A stretch of DNA of 64,000 nt from Cryptomeria japonica (taxonomy: Eukaryota; Streptophyta; Pinopsida; Cupressales; Cupressaceae). The position numbers and the translations under genes were made by a program. The DNA lies in assembly GCF_030272615.1 (NCBI RefSeq), contig NC_081412.1, positions 139,376,747-139,440,746 of the forward strand, given 5' to 3'. Under the pieces are notes generated by a model that saw only the letters and a list, made by a program, of their open reading frames with translations, was not told where the DNA came from and searched no databases. This document shows, one piece after another, positions 1 through 11,082 of the stretch; position 1 is the stretch's first letter; each line of letters starts with the position of its first letter.

Positions 1-559
1 TTTTTGCTCATAGTAGCATAGACTTCAACTATTGTGTGTTTGTTCTGTTTGATATGGGCTATAGAAAATTGTGAAATCTTAAAATTAAGACAATTTTATA
101 AATCTATTTATTTATCCCTGATATGATAGTAAATACAGTTATGATATTTATTATGGACCTAATCAGGGTCATTACATATCCCTTATATAGATGAAGCATT
201 GATGAATCATGCTTGTCCCTCTACAAAAATTGACTGACCTTATGAGGATATTTTAGCGCCACACGATGATATCATTAGAACTTTTCTTGATACCTTGCTA
301 TAGATGAATCATTGGTGAACAAAGAGCCCAATTAACATCAAGTCAATATAATTCATGTTTTTTATCATGAGAAAATATCCAACTAGGCCTCCTAATTACT
401 TTCTAAACTTTGCAAAACAACTCACTCAAAGTAGGAGACTTAATCAACAATTTTCACAATAGCCAAATTATCACATATTTTCTCTCACATAACACCCATA
501 ACAATAAACAATATTCAAATGTTCTTCCTAATTCTCAACCTTCTAATCACATTGGTAAG
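1..559. other. AT-rich sequence without a recognisable gene
   Basis: No reading frame here is long enough to call. The stretch leads directly into the broken protease-like frames that start near 560, so it may be decayed gag sequence of the same relic, but I see no gag motif. No terminal repeat is visible at the left edge of the window. Confidence 0.4.
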
Positions 560-1100
560 AAGTAGAGAAACTTTGTGTTACTCTACCTAAGATACCCCTT
601 TGGGATTTGATTCAAACTTCACCTGCATGCCAAAAGATGCTCCAAGGAGCATTACATGAGGTAGTTGTCTCATCTTCTAATAGACCAATTGATGTAGTAG
701 CCTTGTTGGATTATATGAATGCAACAAAAATGGATATTATGTTCTCGCAACATGAGTTACCACCTTTGGAAGTTCAAAATCAACATGATCCCCTCATGAT
801 TGCACCTCTCATCAAATATGCAATAAAGGGTACCTTAATTAATAATAGACCATGTCTTAATATTTGTAGCATTGACTTGTTACACCAAATCAATATGGAT
901 GACTCTCTCATTCAACCTCATCTCTTTCTATTCATGGCTTTTATAAATATGGTAGATAGTCACTAGGTAAAATCGCATTACCTATTGCAGTAGGACCCAT
1001 GACTTTACCCACACCTATTCATGCCATGCTTAATACTCTCATATACAATCTTCTCCTAGGTAGACAGTGGATTCATGATATACTATCAAACTTGTCTATT
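560..1100 (+). pseudogene. Relic of a Ty3/gypsy aspartic protease region
   Basis: The frame at 607-966 and its out-of-frame continuation to about 1090 resemble the gag-pro part of Tat-like retrotransposons. The piece reading PCLNICSIDLLHQI sits where intact relatives have the active-site loop (DGG.GLNIC), but the catalytic Asp-Gly-Gly has decayed to a sequence without Asp. Downstream, in another frame, LLLGRQWIHD matches the conserved LLGRPWIH motif that follows the active site in elements A and B of this window. At least one stop and one frameshift separate the two motifs, so no enzyme can be made. It belongs to a third, older element different from A and B. The identification rests on motif order only. 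Confidence 0.6.
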
Positions 1101-1120
1101 GTTCATCAATAATAAAATTT

Positions 1121-1801
1121 ATGCATAACAATCAACTTTACACAATCAAGGATGATCCTAATTCATATATTGTTGTCCAAGAAGAAGAAGGATATATATC
1201 TTCCTTTAACATTGTGATTCCATCTACAACACAGTCTCCTATTGATAATACTTTCTTAGAGAAAATTTGGGGTACATTAGACTTTAACCCTCATTTAATG
1301 GAGAATAAAATTCTTGAATTCAAATCTAAAGCTTCAAAGGAGTCTTTTATTTCATTTGTCGAAGCTACTTATTCTTGTTCTATCACATGTCTTGATGATG
1401 ATTTGGGCTCTTTAGAATTCAACTTGTATGGTCCAAATGAATCTAAGATTCTACGTTCTCATCGTGATATCGCAACACCCAATAAGGATCCACATTCTTG
1501 TAAGATGATTGATTCTTCTTCTACTACCAATCTAACATTTGATTTGGAAAAACAATATGGAGTTGGTTTTAAAATTATTTCTAAACATATATATAATGGA
1601 AATGATTTAGGATGTATGGAACAAAGTATTGAAGCTCATGTGAAACCTACATCACACTTTTCTACAAAATGTTTAGGATTCCAACCTCCTTTGTCTGCAT
1701 CCCCTCCTCCATTGTCTAATAAATCTATGTCTTCTTCTTATGAAGAGAAAGGATTGCTTCTTTCTCTAAACTTTTCATATAAAAATTGGAGTATTTGTTA
1801 A
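1121..1801 (+). pseudogene. Relic of the post-protease segment with a degenerate G-patch
   Basis: This 226-codon frame follows the protease relic directly. Residues about 146-176 (YGVGFKIISKHIYNGNDLGC and onward) have the spacing of a G-patch, the glycine-rich RNA-interaction motif also found after the protease in elements A and B. Several of the usual glycines are replaced. The rest is low in recognisable motifs and rich in Ser and Asn. No RT follows, because the next 90 bp lead into the insertion site of element A at 1897. The relic therefore ends at, or was interrupted by, that insertion; the flank resuming at 21285 shows no obvious RT. Confidence 0.5.
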
Positions 1802-1891
1802 TGCTTCATATAGCCGACTTGCTTACTCTTCCTCTTCCAACACAAAACAAAATTGTAATCATAATTAATAAAATCTTTCTTTTTGTGTGTA

Positions 1892-1896
1892 TCATC
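1892..1896. repeat. Left target-site duplication of element A
   Basis: TCATC stands immediately before the TG terminus of the LTR at 1897 and is repeated at 21280-21284 after the CA terminus of the other LTR. A 5-bp duplication is normal for Ty3/gypsy integration. Confidence 0.9.
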
Positions 1897-2539
1897 TGTA
1901 GTGTAATATTTTGGGTATTAACTCATTAAATCTAACATTGAACACCCCATTCAGTGAAACATTACAATAGAGAGTAAAACGAAATAAACTAATTAGAAAA
2001 CTCCCTCGAATTGTCCCATTGTTCTCTATTCTTAAGGTCCTTGTGATTTTAGATGTTGGCTCTCAAATGCATTATTGCAAGATGACTACCTAAGAAATGA
2101 GAGTGAAATGATGCAATTCTATGATCTATATGATCATCTGCAATTCTAAATTATCATGATAGCTATGCTAAGAATGCAATGTGTGCCATTATCAAAATGT
2201 AGTGATCCTATTGATATACTAAATTATGATGCTAAAAACTATGAGAATATTTTTAGGTGGTTAGGCTAGGTGGTTAAAGGTTAGGACACATGTGCCCAAA
2301 TTTGAATTAAAAATTTAAATTTAATTGTGATGAATAATTAAAATAAACAAATTAATTAAATTTGCCTATTTAATTAGAAAAATATAAGAAACATGAATTA
2401 AGGTGGGGGGAATTAGAAATAATGAACTATAAAAATAGATTATTAAATTCATTTATATAGTAGAGGAATAAAAGACTTTAATTAATTAAATAACTTCGTA
2501 TTTAATCAATTATCTCCATACCAATTTTTGGTGTATACA
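1897..2539 (-). repeat. 3' LTR of element A, internally deleted
   Basis: Direct repeat of 20363-21279. It starts TGTAGTGTAA and ends GGTGTATACA on the plus strand. It is 643 bp against 917 bp for its partner; the missing stretch of about 275 bp corresponds to roughly 20719-20990 of the intact copy. A TATATAAAT-like box lies on the minus strand near 2454-2462 and is shared by both copies. Confidence 0.92.
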
Positions 2540-2554
2540 TTTTGCCACTCTTTG
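2540..2554 (-). promoter_or_regulatory. Polypurine tract of element A
   Basis: On the minus strand this reads CAAAGAGTGGCAAAA and directly abuts the 3' LTR, the place where plus-strand DNA synthesis is primed. It resembles the tract of element B (47016-47028), with one pyrimidine interrupting the purine run. Confidence 0.75.
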
Positions 2555-4627
2555 AAGCAATGTGTGACAACACATTGGTTCAAAGAAAAATTTGCTTGAT
2601 GTGCAAACACTCCAGATATTGATAAAAACGTTGTTTTTGCCCTAAACTTCGATAATTGCGTGGTAATGCATGTATGCCCCCTCGAGAGATGAATCAAATT
2701 TTTTTTTTGAATTTTTTAGAATTTTTAATGACTTTTGAAATTTTTATTAGTTACTTGAATTTTTTCGATTTTTTGGGGGATTTTTAAAGATTTTTGAAAT
2801 TTTTATTGATTTTTGAGAAATTTTTTATTTGGAGAAAAATTTAAATTTTTAAATTTTCTCGATCGATTCATCTCCCGATAGAAATGAGAAAATGGTGCAG
2901 GAGCACCCTTCAAAGGCTCCCACCATTTGTTTTTGATTGTGTTCTTGCTTCTTTAAGAAGCCATTGTATATACAATAAGAGCCATGTGCTCATTGGTCCT
3001 AGTTAGGGTCCTAGTTGAGGTCCTAGGGTCATAAGTCAAGATTAAGATTTTTCTTGAAAATAGAGGGTATGTGTGCCTTTGAGGTGTTTAGGGGTCCTTC
3101 TTATCATGGTGGTGTCCTTAGGTTTGCCCAATATGGGTCTAGGAGTCAAGAAAAGCAACATTGAGAAAGTTGCTCAAAAGTTGCAAAAGTTGCATGACAA
3201 CTTTTAAAACTTGTCAAGCAACTTTTCCACCATGAGGTTAAAATCTTTAATGTAGCATGGACAACCCTAATATGGGCACACAGACCAAGGAGAGGGTAGT
3301 ATAAGTAGTTACAAACCATAAGATAATGGCTTGGATGTCAGATGTTGTATGGCACAAGCAAAGTGACTTGACTGTGACTGCAATTTTGTTGCCAGTCGGC
3401 ACAAATGGAGTAAAGGAAGATTCTTAATGGATTGATTTTCATGCAAAACTATGTGGAGTGTCTTGTATGGTGTATTTAATTTCATTGTGAGCATTTATAT
3501 TAGGTTTTGATTTGTAAGTGAGGTGTGTTTGTAAATATTTTGTAAATTGTCTTCTCTCTGTCCAGTTTTGGACTGGTTTGTGTCAATGGGTTCATAACTC
3601 CATTCCCCATTGTGGAATCACCATGAAACCATGGGGAATGAGATTACAGACCCTATACTATAATCCAAAGCAAGCAGGGCCCTTGAAAATGCAAGGAGGC
3701 CATTTAAAGACCCACTCCTAGGCGAGACTGGACAGTGCCCGGCTAGGAAGGGTTAAGTTGCAGAGGTCTTGGAGAGCAAGGAAGGTTAGAGGAGGAGGCA
3801 CCCTTTGGAGGAGTAGTAGAGGGGTGAGTGGAGAACCATTGGTGTGAAGGAGGAGCTTCCACCAATCCAGACAAGGTGGCAAGAGAACCAAACCCACATT
3901 GTGACCCTGGCAGGCCTAAAAACCCTTAAAATCCACCTAGGGTAGTGTACGAACACTTGGAGGCCTAAAACCTAAAAAATCCTTGAGCCCTTGCCAAATG
4001 AATAGTAGGTATTTCAGGAAGTTTCACAAGCATGTGCATCGTTTGTAAGAGGGAGCCCTAAAGGACCGGGTAGGAGGCCTAATTGGTCACAATCCTTGTA
4101 GCCCTATTTTGTAGGCAAAAAGACAAAATTGTGAAATCAGTAAGGGGTAGGAAGCTTGAAACCTCTTCGGGGAACATGAATGGGTGGAAAAACCATGTAT
4201 TGGACCTAACCTATCCTTTCTAAGACCTAGGAAGGTGTGGAACAAACCAAAATCTTATTAGCCTAAGTAAGGGTTCCTTGAAACGCATGAGTAGGTGAGA
4301 CCTTAGGAGTGAGAATTCAAATTGTTGGTGGGTGGATTGGGCAAGGTCAGGGGATTCCACAAGCAGAGGAAGACCTAGAGACCCTAGGGTGTGGTTAGAA
4401 CACCTAGTAATCCAAGGAAAGGATCCAAGAGCATAGACTAGGCTAGTTTATCCCAAACCCCATCCCATCAGAAAATGAGGAGGCTTTGAATCAACTAATT
4501 TGAAAAATTAAAAAAATGCCACTTAATTCCCTCCCTTCTCACCTCTTAAAAGAGTAACAATGAAATAGATTTACCATTTTAATTCATTTGCACTTGGTAA
4601 TTTGAAGATTGGAGCTGTGAATCAAAA
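2555..4627. other. 3' untranslated region of element A, no gene seen
   Basis: About 2 kb between the polypurine tract and the antisense gene remnant. It includes a T-rich low-complexity run (2697-2870) flanked by the short inverted words GAGATGAATC and GATTCATCTC. From 3720 to 4450 it is relatively purine-rich on the plus strand and has many stops. Several 60- to 70-codon frames occur here, but none has a motif or homologous counterpart in element B, so I do not call them genes. Confidence 0.5.
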
Positions 4628-4702
4628 ATGGTTATCTCACACCAAGATAACCGATTTGAGCGAGTACGATGATGCCAATGACCTCCAGAGTACGGTCCTC
4701 TA
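4628..4702 (+). pseudogene. First exon remnant of the antisense gene in element A
   Basis: This 75-bp segment aligns by eye with the proposed first exon of the antisense PMD gene in element B (46573-46650, 78 bp). Both begin with ATG, share CGAGTACG and GACCTCCAG at the same spacing, and end at a GTAC donor-like site. In A the frame contains stops. The match matters because it shows that the antisense gene was already present in the common ancestor of both elements. The exon assignment is inference from this comparison. Confidence 0.5.
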
Positions 4703-4812
4703 GTACATACCTCGAAATCTTCTCATTGCATGATTTTTTTTATTTTTAGCATGTTTTTTTCTAATTTTTCCAGCATGAACTTTCCATTTTACCATTTTCG
4801 GTGTCTGTTCTA

Positions 4813-5215
4813 GCGCATCTAGTCATCATTTTAGTGTTTTGAACTTAGGGCTCTAATTTAGTGTATTTGGTCAATGATTTAGTGCTTAGGTGATTAACTT
4901 TAGCATTTTCATGTTTTTAGTTCATTCGATCTATAATTTAGCGCATCACTACTAAACATTAGTGTTTTGATAATTTTAGCATTTTTGGTCATTGGATTAG
5001 TGCATAGGTGATAAACTTTAGTGCATCTATGTGTTTTAGCACTTTTGGTCTTTGGATTAGCATTTAGGTGATAAACTTTAGCACATCCTTGAGTTTTAGA
5101 GCTATGATGCTAAGTTTTGGTGTTTTGGTGGTGCAGAGTAGTGCATCAAGATTTTTAGCACTATCATGTAATTTTGTAGAATTTTGATAGGACAGTTTAG
5201 TGTTATAATACCAAA
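4813..5215 (+). repeat. Degenerate array of TTAGCGCAT/TTAGTGCAT words
   Basis: About 17 copies of a TTAGYGC or TTAGCAC core occur at irregular spacing of roughly 20-35 bp, many followed by ATC or TTTT. They lie just after the proposed antisense first exon, in the position of its first intron. The same core recurs on the minus strand in the sense leader of element A (18361-18740 and 19838-20290). It is an array of words rather than a regular tandem repeat. Confidence 0.7.
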
Positions 5216-5329
5216 ATGTTAAAAATTTGATTTTGTGTGCTCTTGTTTGATTTGTTTTGATCAGTTATGATTATCATGATGTTAATAGTTTGATAGGATA
5301 GATGATAACGACCTCATGATGCATGAGAG

Positions 5330-6010
5330 TCGATGATAAAAGCTACCTACTAAGTGGGAGACCCAAGTAGTGAGGAGGAGGAGATCTAGAAGACTTCCTC
5401 TACAAGGCACAAATACTAGAGGATCTATGAGATAGGATATAGGGATAGTGGGTGTAGCTAGCCAAGCATCGATATAGGAACAAATAGGGCCATAGTAGGT
5501 TGTACAAATTAGGGTGTCGTCTCATCAATAGGGAGCACAGATAGTTGCTTTGCAATCCATGGTACAGGGCTTATAGAGACAACTAGCATGGGTACAAGGT
5601 CAATTGACATAGGCCTAGGCATAGATTGCCTCTCTGATAGTAGAGAGAGATGTGGATATGGATAGAGCCAAGAGGGTGCAGAGGTTGGTCGAGGGTACTA
5701 GCACAGGTGAGACTATCAAAGCCATCCATCATTTTGCCCGAGAAACAAAGTACTATCTGTAGTTATATTGTGTTATTTTTTCTACAAAGCAATGAGCTCC
5801 AAGTTTTGCACAGGCCACCAGTACTTGATCAAGATGGAGCAGTCACAGACCGAGAGTAGGGTTATGACGGGGCCACTACGTAGACATCCTAGAGATCCTG
5901 ATGTAGGCCCATCTAGAGGTGCAGTAGGAGGAGGGTCAGCTAGACCTACAACGTCTAGAGAGAGCTCGGCTCAGCATCCCACTTGTTATGTGGATATTTT
6001 AATATTTGTG
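5330..6010 (+). pseudogene. C-terminal remnant of the antisense gene in element A
   Basis: Broken plus-strand frames match the C-terminal half of the antisense gene of element B in order. First comes a coiled-coil-like stretch (ALQSMVQGL, then VERDVDMDRAKRVQRLVEGT at about 5660-5710). Then comes an Arg/Gly/Pro/Ser-rich tail containing VMTGPLRRHPRDP at about 5858-5900, against VMRPPRHPGAG in B. At least eight stops interrupt it. The PMD core that stands between intron and coiled coil in B is absent here, which suggests an internal deletion. Similarity was judged by eye and is strongest in the tail. Confidence 0.5.
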
Positions 6011-6039
6011 TGCCCCATTTGCCACGCATGCTATATCAT

Positions 6040-7110
6040 TTTGATGTATACGCATTTTGATTCAAACATTACATGATTATTTTCATTTTTTTGATGTATC
6101 TCTTATATTGATGGGACATCATTGTACACTTGATATTGATTATTTTGATTATATGAGATGCAACAGAGACTCATGAGGTGTCTATATGCTCTATGATGTG
6201 ATGGATGTACTTATTTACATTATGGATGAATTTACTTTATACATGCTTTATATGACTTACCTGATGAATGTATGCATTTACTTACTTATCTAGATGATCT
6301 TATGAGATTCAATGTGTGATAATGCTATGTATGATGTTTTATGCTTATTTACTAAGATGGACTATGTCATGATTAGTGTAATCTTATGATTAAATGATAC
6401 TTATATACTATATGATGCACTTTTATGATATTATGATGCAATGGATAACATGCAATGGCTATTAATTTATGCATATATACATGATTATGAGATGAATGAT
6501 GATGAATATGCTAATATATATAATGAATTTATGCAATGGCTTTATACTATGAATGAATATGCAATAATTATTGTGTAACATGTGATTTTATGTATGGATG
6601 TCTTTATGTATGATGCCAAATGTAATGAAATGAATGAGATGTGATGCAATGAATGCTAAATGAATGTAGGATTAATGATGTACTACTAATATGAAATGAT
6701 ATATGTTATAAAATGTGATGGTGTGTGAATGATATATGCAATGTATGGATCAACCTAATGAATGATATATGTACAATGATAATGATGTGAAATGCAATGC
6801 AATGTAGATGAAATGAATGCAATTACATACCCTTATGATACAAAAATTCTAATGCTACTTCATGCAAACATAAATGATTCTCATGAAATGATGGATGAAA
6901 ATGATGATTAATGCAAGGAAGTACCTATTGTGAGTAATTACAATGATGGAATGCATGTTAATGCTAAAGTTAATGTGATAATCTATATATTTTTGTTAAT
7001 TTCTAGTGCACTCGATCCCTTAATAAGAGAGATAACACCATTTTTTAATCCTCAAGCTTTGGAAATGCAAGATGCAATATGAATGTAAATTACTCTACTT
7101 ATGCAAACAC
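6040..7110 (+). repeat. ATG-rich degenerate repeats downstream of the antisense remnant
   Basis: Long AT-rich stretch dominated by variants of ATGAATGCAATGATG, with many ATG words in all frames. Element B has a comparable region after its antisense gene (43980-44280 on the minus strand, including four 21-bp units). It probably represents the 3' untranslated part of the antisense transcript. No reading frame is convincing. Confidence 0.5.
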
Positions 7111-8049
7111 TAATTAATGCAATGCAGTCATCAAATCAATCGATCATGTTTTTTTATCACCATTGAGCCTTTGAAATGTGGCAAGCTAGTACAAGAACCA
7201 ATGGTATAATTGGACCATGATGACTTGAGTACTATTTACCGAGATTTTGATATTGAAAGCTAACACAAGCATCGATGTATGATTAAACCTAGATGACCTG
7301 GGTATTGCTTGCATGCAATAGACAAATATTAATAATTTTAATATGCAAATCCGAAATGTCATCGATGATATATAGTTGATCATGTCCTACAACAAATTTG
7401 CACAGTACTAATGATTAACTAACAAACAACAGACAAAGAAAAGATCATGCCCCTTCCTTTCTCCTCTATTTTGAAACATCCTTGAGTTACTCAGGAAGCA
7501 CGATAACAAAAAATCAAGATGCAACAGTTGAACATTCCTACTGAAGTGTTTCAACCATGATTCAGAAGATATCATCCATTGATGTTTATTTTGTGTGATG
7601 TTTAATTTGAGTTTGATATTTGTTAAGTTCTGATCAATTTTTAATGTTGTATGTCGAGATTTTTGTTTTGTGAGTGTCGTCTTGTTGTTGCTTTGCCTAT
7701 TGTGTTTAATCTCGATGTGGATTGCCCTCAACAAGGTTTAGGACTTTGCCCATAGGTTAGAAACAATCATTTATTATGGATATAGACAATGATCCAAACC
7801 ATGGTGAGAATTTACACTTGAATCCCGATTAGGTAGAAAAGACTTTATTATGGATATGTCTAATGGCTATGGATGGATGTGAGCATAATGATGCATGAAC
7901 CAATAGATGGAAGAGCTAACTGACAAATAGCACCTGTTTCTAGATTTTCACTATTTGTTTTTATCGTACTTTTTCTCATTTTTATTTTTTTTTTGTATTT
8001 TTATTTTTTTTTGTATTTTTTGCTTTTTTGATTTATTTTTTTGTATTTT
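7111..8049. other. Spacer between antisense remnant and pol of element A
   Basis: No gene recognised. It contains a poly-T/TTTTTATTTT run at 7965-8048 on the plus strand, directly beyond the end of pol. The 65- and 108-codon minus-strand frames at 7186-7734 have no recognisable motif and no counterpart in element B. Confidence 0.4.
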
Positions 8050-8941
8050 TCAGACATAAAACTTCTTCAGATGCAAATTGTTGATAGGCTCTTCGAGTGG
8101 ATCCCCTTCTGGTGTTGATAATTGATATACATAGAATCCATATGCAGCGATAATGACAAAAGGACCCAACCAGTTCGGCTCAAACTTCCCTTTCTTTTCG
8201 CGATCTTGCTAGTTGTGCGGATTTTCTTTCAGCACTAAATCTCCAACTCAAAATGCCCTAGGCCTGACCTTGTGATAGTAACTTCTAGACATTCATTTCT
8301 AGTATGCTTTTAGATGATCAAAATCATTCTAGCGACGTTCTTGCAACAATTCTATCTCTTGTAGCCTAGACACTCGTTGTTCTTCGTCTGGAATAAGACT
8401 CTTGAGTGATACATGCAGGGAAGGTATCTACACCTCGACAAGTAATATTGCTTCATATTCATAAACAAGAGTATGGTGTGGCACCTATGGGTGTGCAAAT
8501 ACTAGTACGATATGCCCACAAAGCAAGGTTTATTTGAACATGTCAATCTCTACCAGCATCATTGACTGTCTTTATCAGGAGTGAGAATAGTTTTGTTGGA
8601 CACTTCTACTTGACCATTTCCTTGTGGATAATATGGTGTAGAAATATGTGTTGGATCTTAAATTTTTCAAAAAGCTCCTTGACATCCTGATTCTTAAAAG
8701 GTCTTCCAATGTCTGTGATGATAGAAATAGGAATACCGTAGCGACAAATGATGTAGTTGAGGATAATTGAAGCAGTTTGTTTCCATGTGACATTTATGAG
8801 AGGTACAAATTCAATCCACTTTGTGAAGTATTCTGTAGCTGTGAGGATGAACTTGTGGCCATTGGATGAAGGCGGATGAATCTTTCCCACTAGTTCAAGA
8901 CCACATTGACAAAAAGGCCAAGAAGCTGCTAAAGTATGAAG
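8050..8941 (-). pseudogene. Integrase core and C-terminus of element A (downstream part)
   Basis: Integrase inserts the cDNA copy into the chromosome. The minus-strand frame at 8606-8936 carries GLELVGKI, where B has GLDLVGKI, so the first catalytic Asp is Glu here. It also has SIITDIGRPFKNQD with the second catalytic Asp. The third catalytic region (NGQAEATNK in B) has decayed to a frame ending in KEMVK. Further down, fragments such as GDLVLKENP and FEPNWLGPF match the C-terminal domain, and the pol frame ends with LHLKKFYV and a stop at 8050-8052. The upstream zinc-binding part lies at 10182-10300, separated by a solo LTR. Multiple stops make it non-functional. Confidence 0.85.
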
Positions 8942-10181
8942 TGTTAGTAACAACAAAGGAGGAAGCCTAAGAGGGGGGGGTGAATTAGTCTTTATCGGAT
9001 CAACAAACTTAATCACAAAAACAAATCTGATAAACTGCAGTAACAACAAAGATAAGAAAATTGAAGACACAACACAGAACAACAAGATTTGACGTGGAAA
9101 ACCCGGCTAAGTGAAAAACCACGGTGGGAACCTACCCACAATAAGATGATACTTTGTAGTAGTATGTGAAAATATTACAATGAGGAATGCACATACATTC
9201 AGGCACACTACCGAAAGCTCACTGCTCAAAAGATAATGGCCTGGAAGACTACAACCCTCAGGGAAGTCTCATTGACTTAACAAGTTTCAGACTACAATCT
9301 GAAAGAAATGAATTGAAATAATAGCATCTCCAAATGCCTGATTACAGTTTCGGTTAAGCACAATTGTCTGCTCAATAACACCAATCTCTCCTCAATGACA
9401 ACACTGAAAGATGAATCACTTGTTCATACATATACCACTCTCTGATAATGCAGACACAACCACTACATAGAAATTATATGAATATATCACCTATTTATAC
9501 AATCCATCAACCTTGATAACAAGGTCGGCAAAACCCTCAACTCACAATTACAAAATTACATCACATGATACAAAGATCGACCACTGGACCAATATAATGA
9601 TTTACATGACATAACATGGACCTAAATCAAATTCCCAAACGCTCAACTCCACTGAAAATCATGCCAAGATCAACCGCAACACGCTACACCACCAGAAATA
9701 CCGCATAACACGAACATCATCACCAATTCATAGAAACCATCAAAAACTTGCACAACGATCAACGTGGATCACCAAAAAAATAGGAAACAACTATCAAACA
9801 CCAGCAAACATGTTAGAAACATCAAAAACAACTACACCAACAACACTTATCAAATCTTCACGACGTCTGAAACTCAAGAACGCAACCAATCAACAACTGT
9901 CACAAAGAAAGATAACTTGTGGAGCACAAAATCACAATCCATCTGAAATGAAGATACACAAGACCGTCCCAAACAATATCCCAAAATCTCAACACAAGAT
10001 CTGATCACACCAGAATATACCGGAGGAAATACTGAACTCTGCAAAACAATGATCAACAAAACAAAACTGCAAAACCGGATTATAAGATCTTCCCAAACAC
10101 ACCGGAGCAAATCACAGGAATATGTTGACATCAATGACAACAACATATCCTAGCAACAGAAATGACCAACAATATCCAACA
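8942..10181 (-). mobile_element. Solo LTR (copia-type) inserted in the integrase of element A
   Basis: A 1,240-bp insertion with TG/CA ends (TGTTAGTAAC at left, TATCCAACA at right) and a perfect 5-bp duplication TGAAG at 8937-8941 and 10182-10186. Removing it rejoins the integrase frame (APTQELH to SWPFCQCG). No internal coding domain is present, so it is a solo LTR left by LTR-LTR recombination. Read on the minus strand it begins TGTTGGATA and ends near a C-rich tract of eight C followed by TCTTAGG. Stretches at 9080-9310 (CACGGTGGGAACC, TACATTCAGGCACACTACC) match 53490-53660 in the copia LTR at the right, so the two are related families. Confidence 0.9.
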
Positions 10182-10300
10182 TGAAGCTCCTGAGTTGGTG
10201 CATGTATGAGATTGCCATGGATTTGACATTGCTTGCACTTCTTAGCGAACTGAAAGAATCTTTTTCCATAGTTGACCAATAATAGCGCAATCATATGAGT
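10182..10300 (-). pseudogene. Integrase zinc-binding end of element A (upstream part)
   Basis: Encodes KKCKQCQIHGNLIHAPTQEL on the minus strand, matching the CxxC part of the HHCC integrase zinc finger of B (KCKQCQMHGDLIHAPAQDL). It continues across the solo LTR into 8941. The preceding His-His part is broken by stops. Confidence 0.8.
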
Positions 10301-11082
10301 TTCTTTGCTAGAGTAAGACCACTTGAATGAGTGCCATAAATACCATTATGCACTTCTTTTAAGGCCTTCTTAGATTATTCCCACTCAAGAAACTTGAGGA
10401 GAGTACCATCCAGACAATGTCTATAAAGTGCATCTATCTGCGATGATAGTATAGCGAGCGGATTATCAAATGAAGTTATGTTTTTGGTTCCTTGATACAT
10501 TGGGAGGAAGAGTTTTATCTTTCAAGTATGTATAGATTTGGCCATAGCGAGAGGAATTAGGTCCATCTAGGTGACATATGAGCTGGGTATCAGGACAATC
10601 ATAGGCGGGGTAAAACAATTCTTCCACTAGGAATTCGTAAGGGTCTTGATTTTCCTATTTTTGCAGTAGAAGAAATTGTAGCCATGGCATCTACTACTTT
10701 ATTGTCATTCCTTTAAATTTTCTCAAAAGTGATTTCCACAAAATACTTTTTGAAGTCATCAACCATCTTTAAGTAAGGCATTAGTTTTTCATCTTTTATT
10801 TGATAATAATCATTGACTCGATTGATGACAAGCTGAGAATCTTCATAAACATGTAAGTTGATGATATTCCATTCTATAACCATTTTAATTTATGTAACCA
10901 ATACCTCATATTCTGCCATGTTGTTGGTGCATGGAAATCTCAAGTTGTATGACTTTGGAATGGTGTGACCTTGAGGAGTGACAAATAGTAGGCCTACTCC
11001 AGGTCCATGCTGGGTATAAGAACCGTCAAAATACAATTTATAGGTTGTTTTTGCGACTGTAAGGATAGTTGCATATGGGAGC
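10301..11082 (-). pseudogene. Second (archaeal-type) RNase H of element A
   Basis: Decayed minus-strand frames give YFDGSYTQHGPG, CTNNMAEYE and VYEDSQLVINRVND in order. These align with the second RNase H domain of element B and carry the Asp and Glu of the DEDD site; the third acidic position (YGDSQ in B) is YEDSQ here. This additional domain between the RT-linked RNase H and integrase is the hallmark of Tat/Ogre elements. Frameshifts and stops are frequent, especially at 10480-10650. Confidence 0.75.

Noticed and set aside
9764-10146. Short frames in the region between integrase pieces
   Set aside because: They fall inside the solo LTR 8942-10181, defined by a TSD and TG/CA ends.
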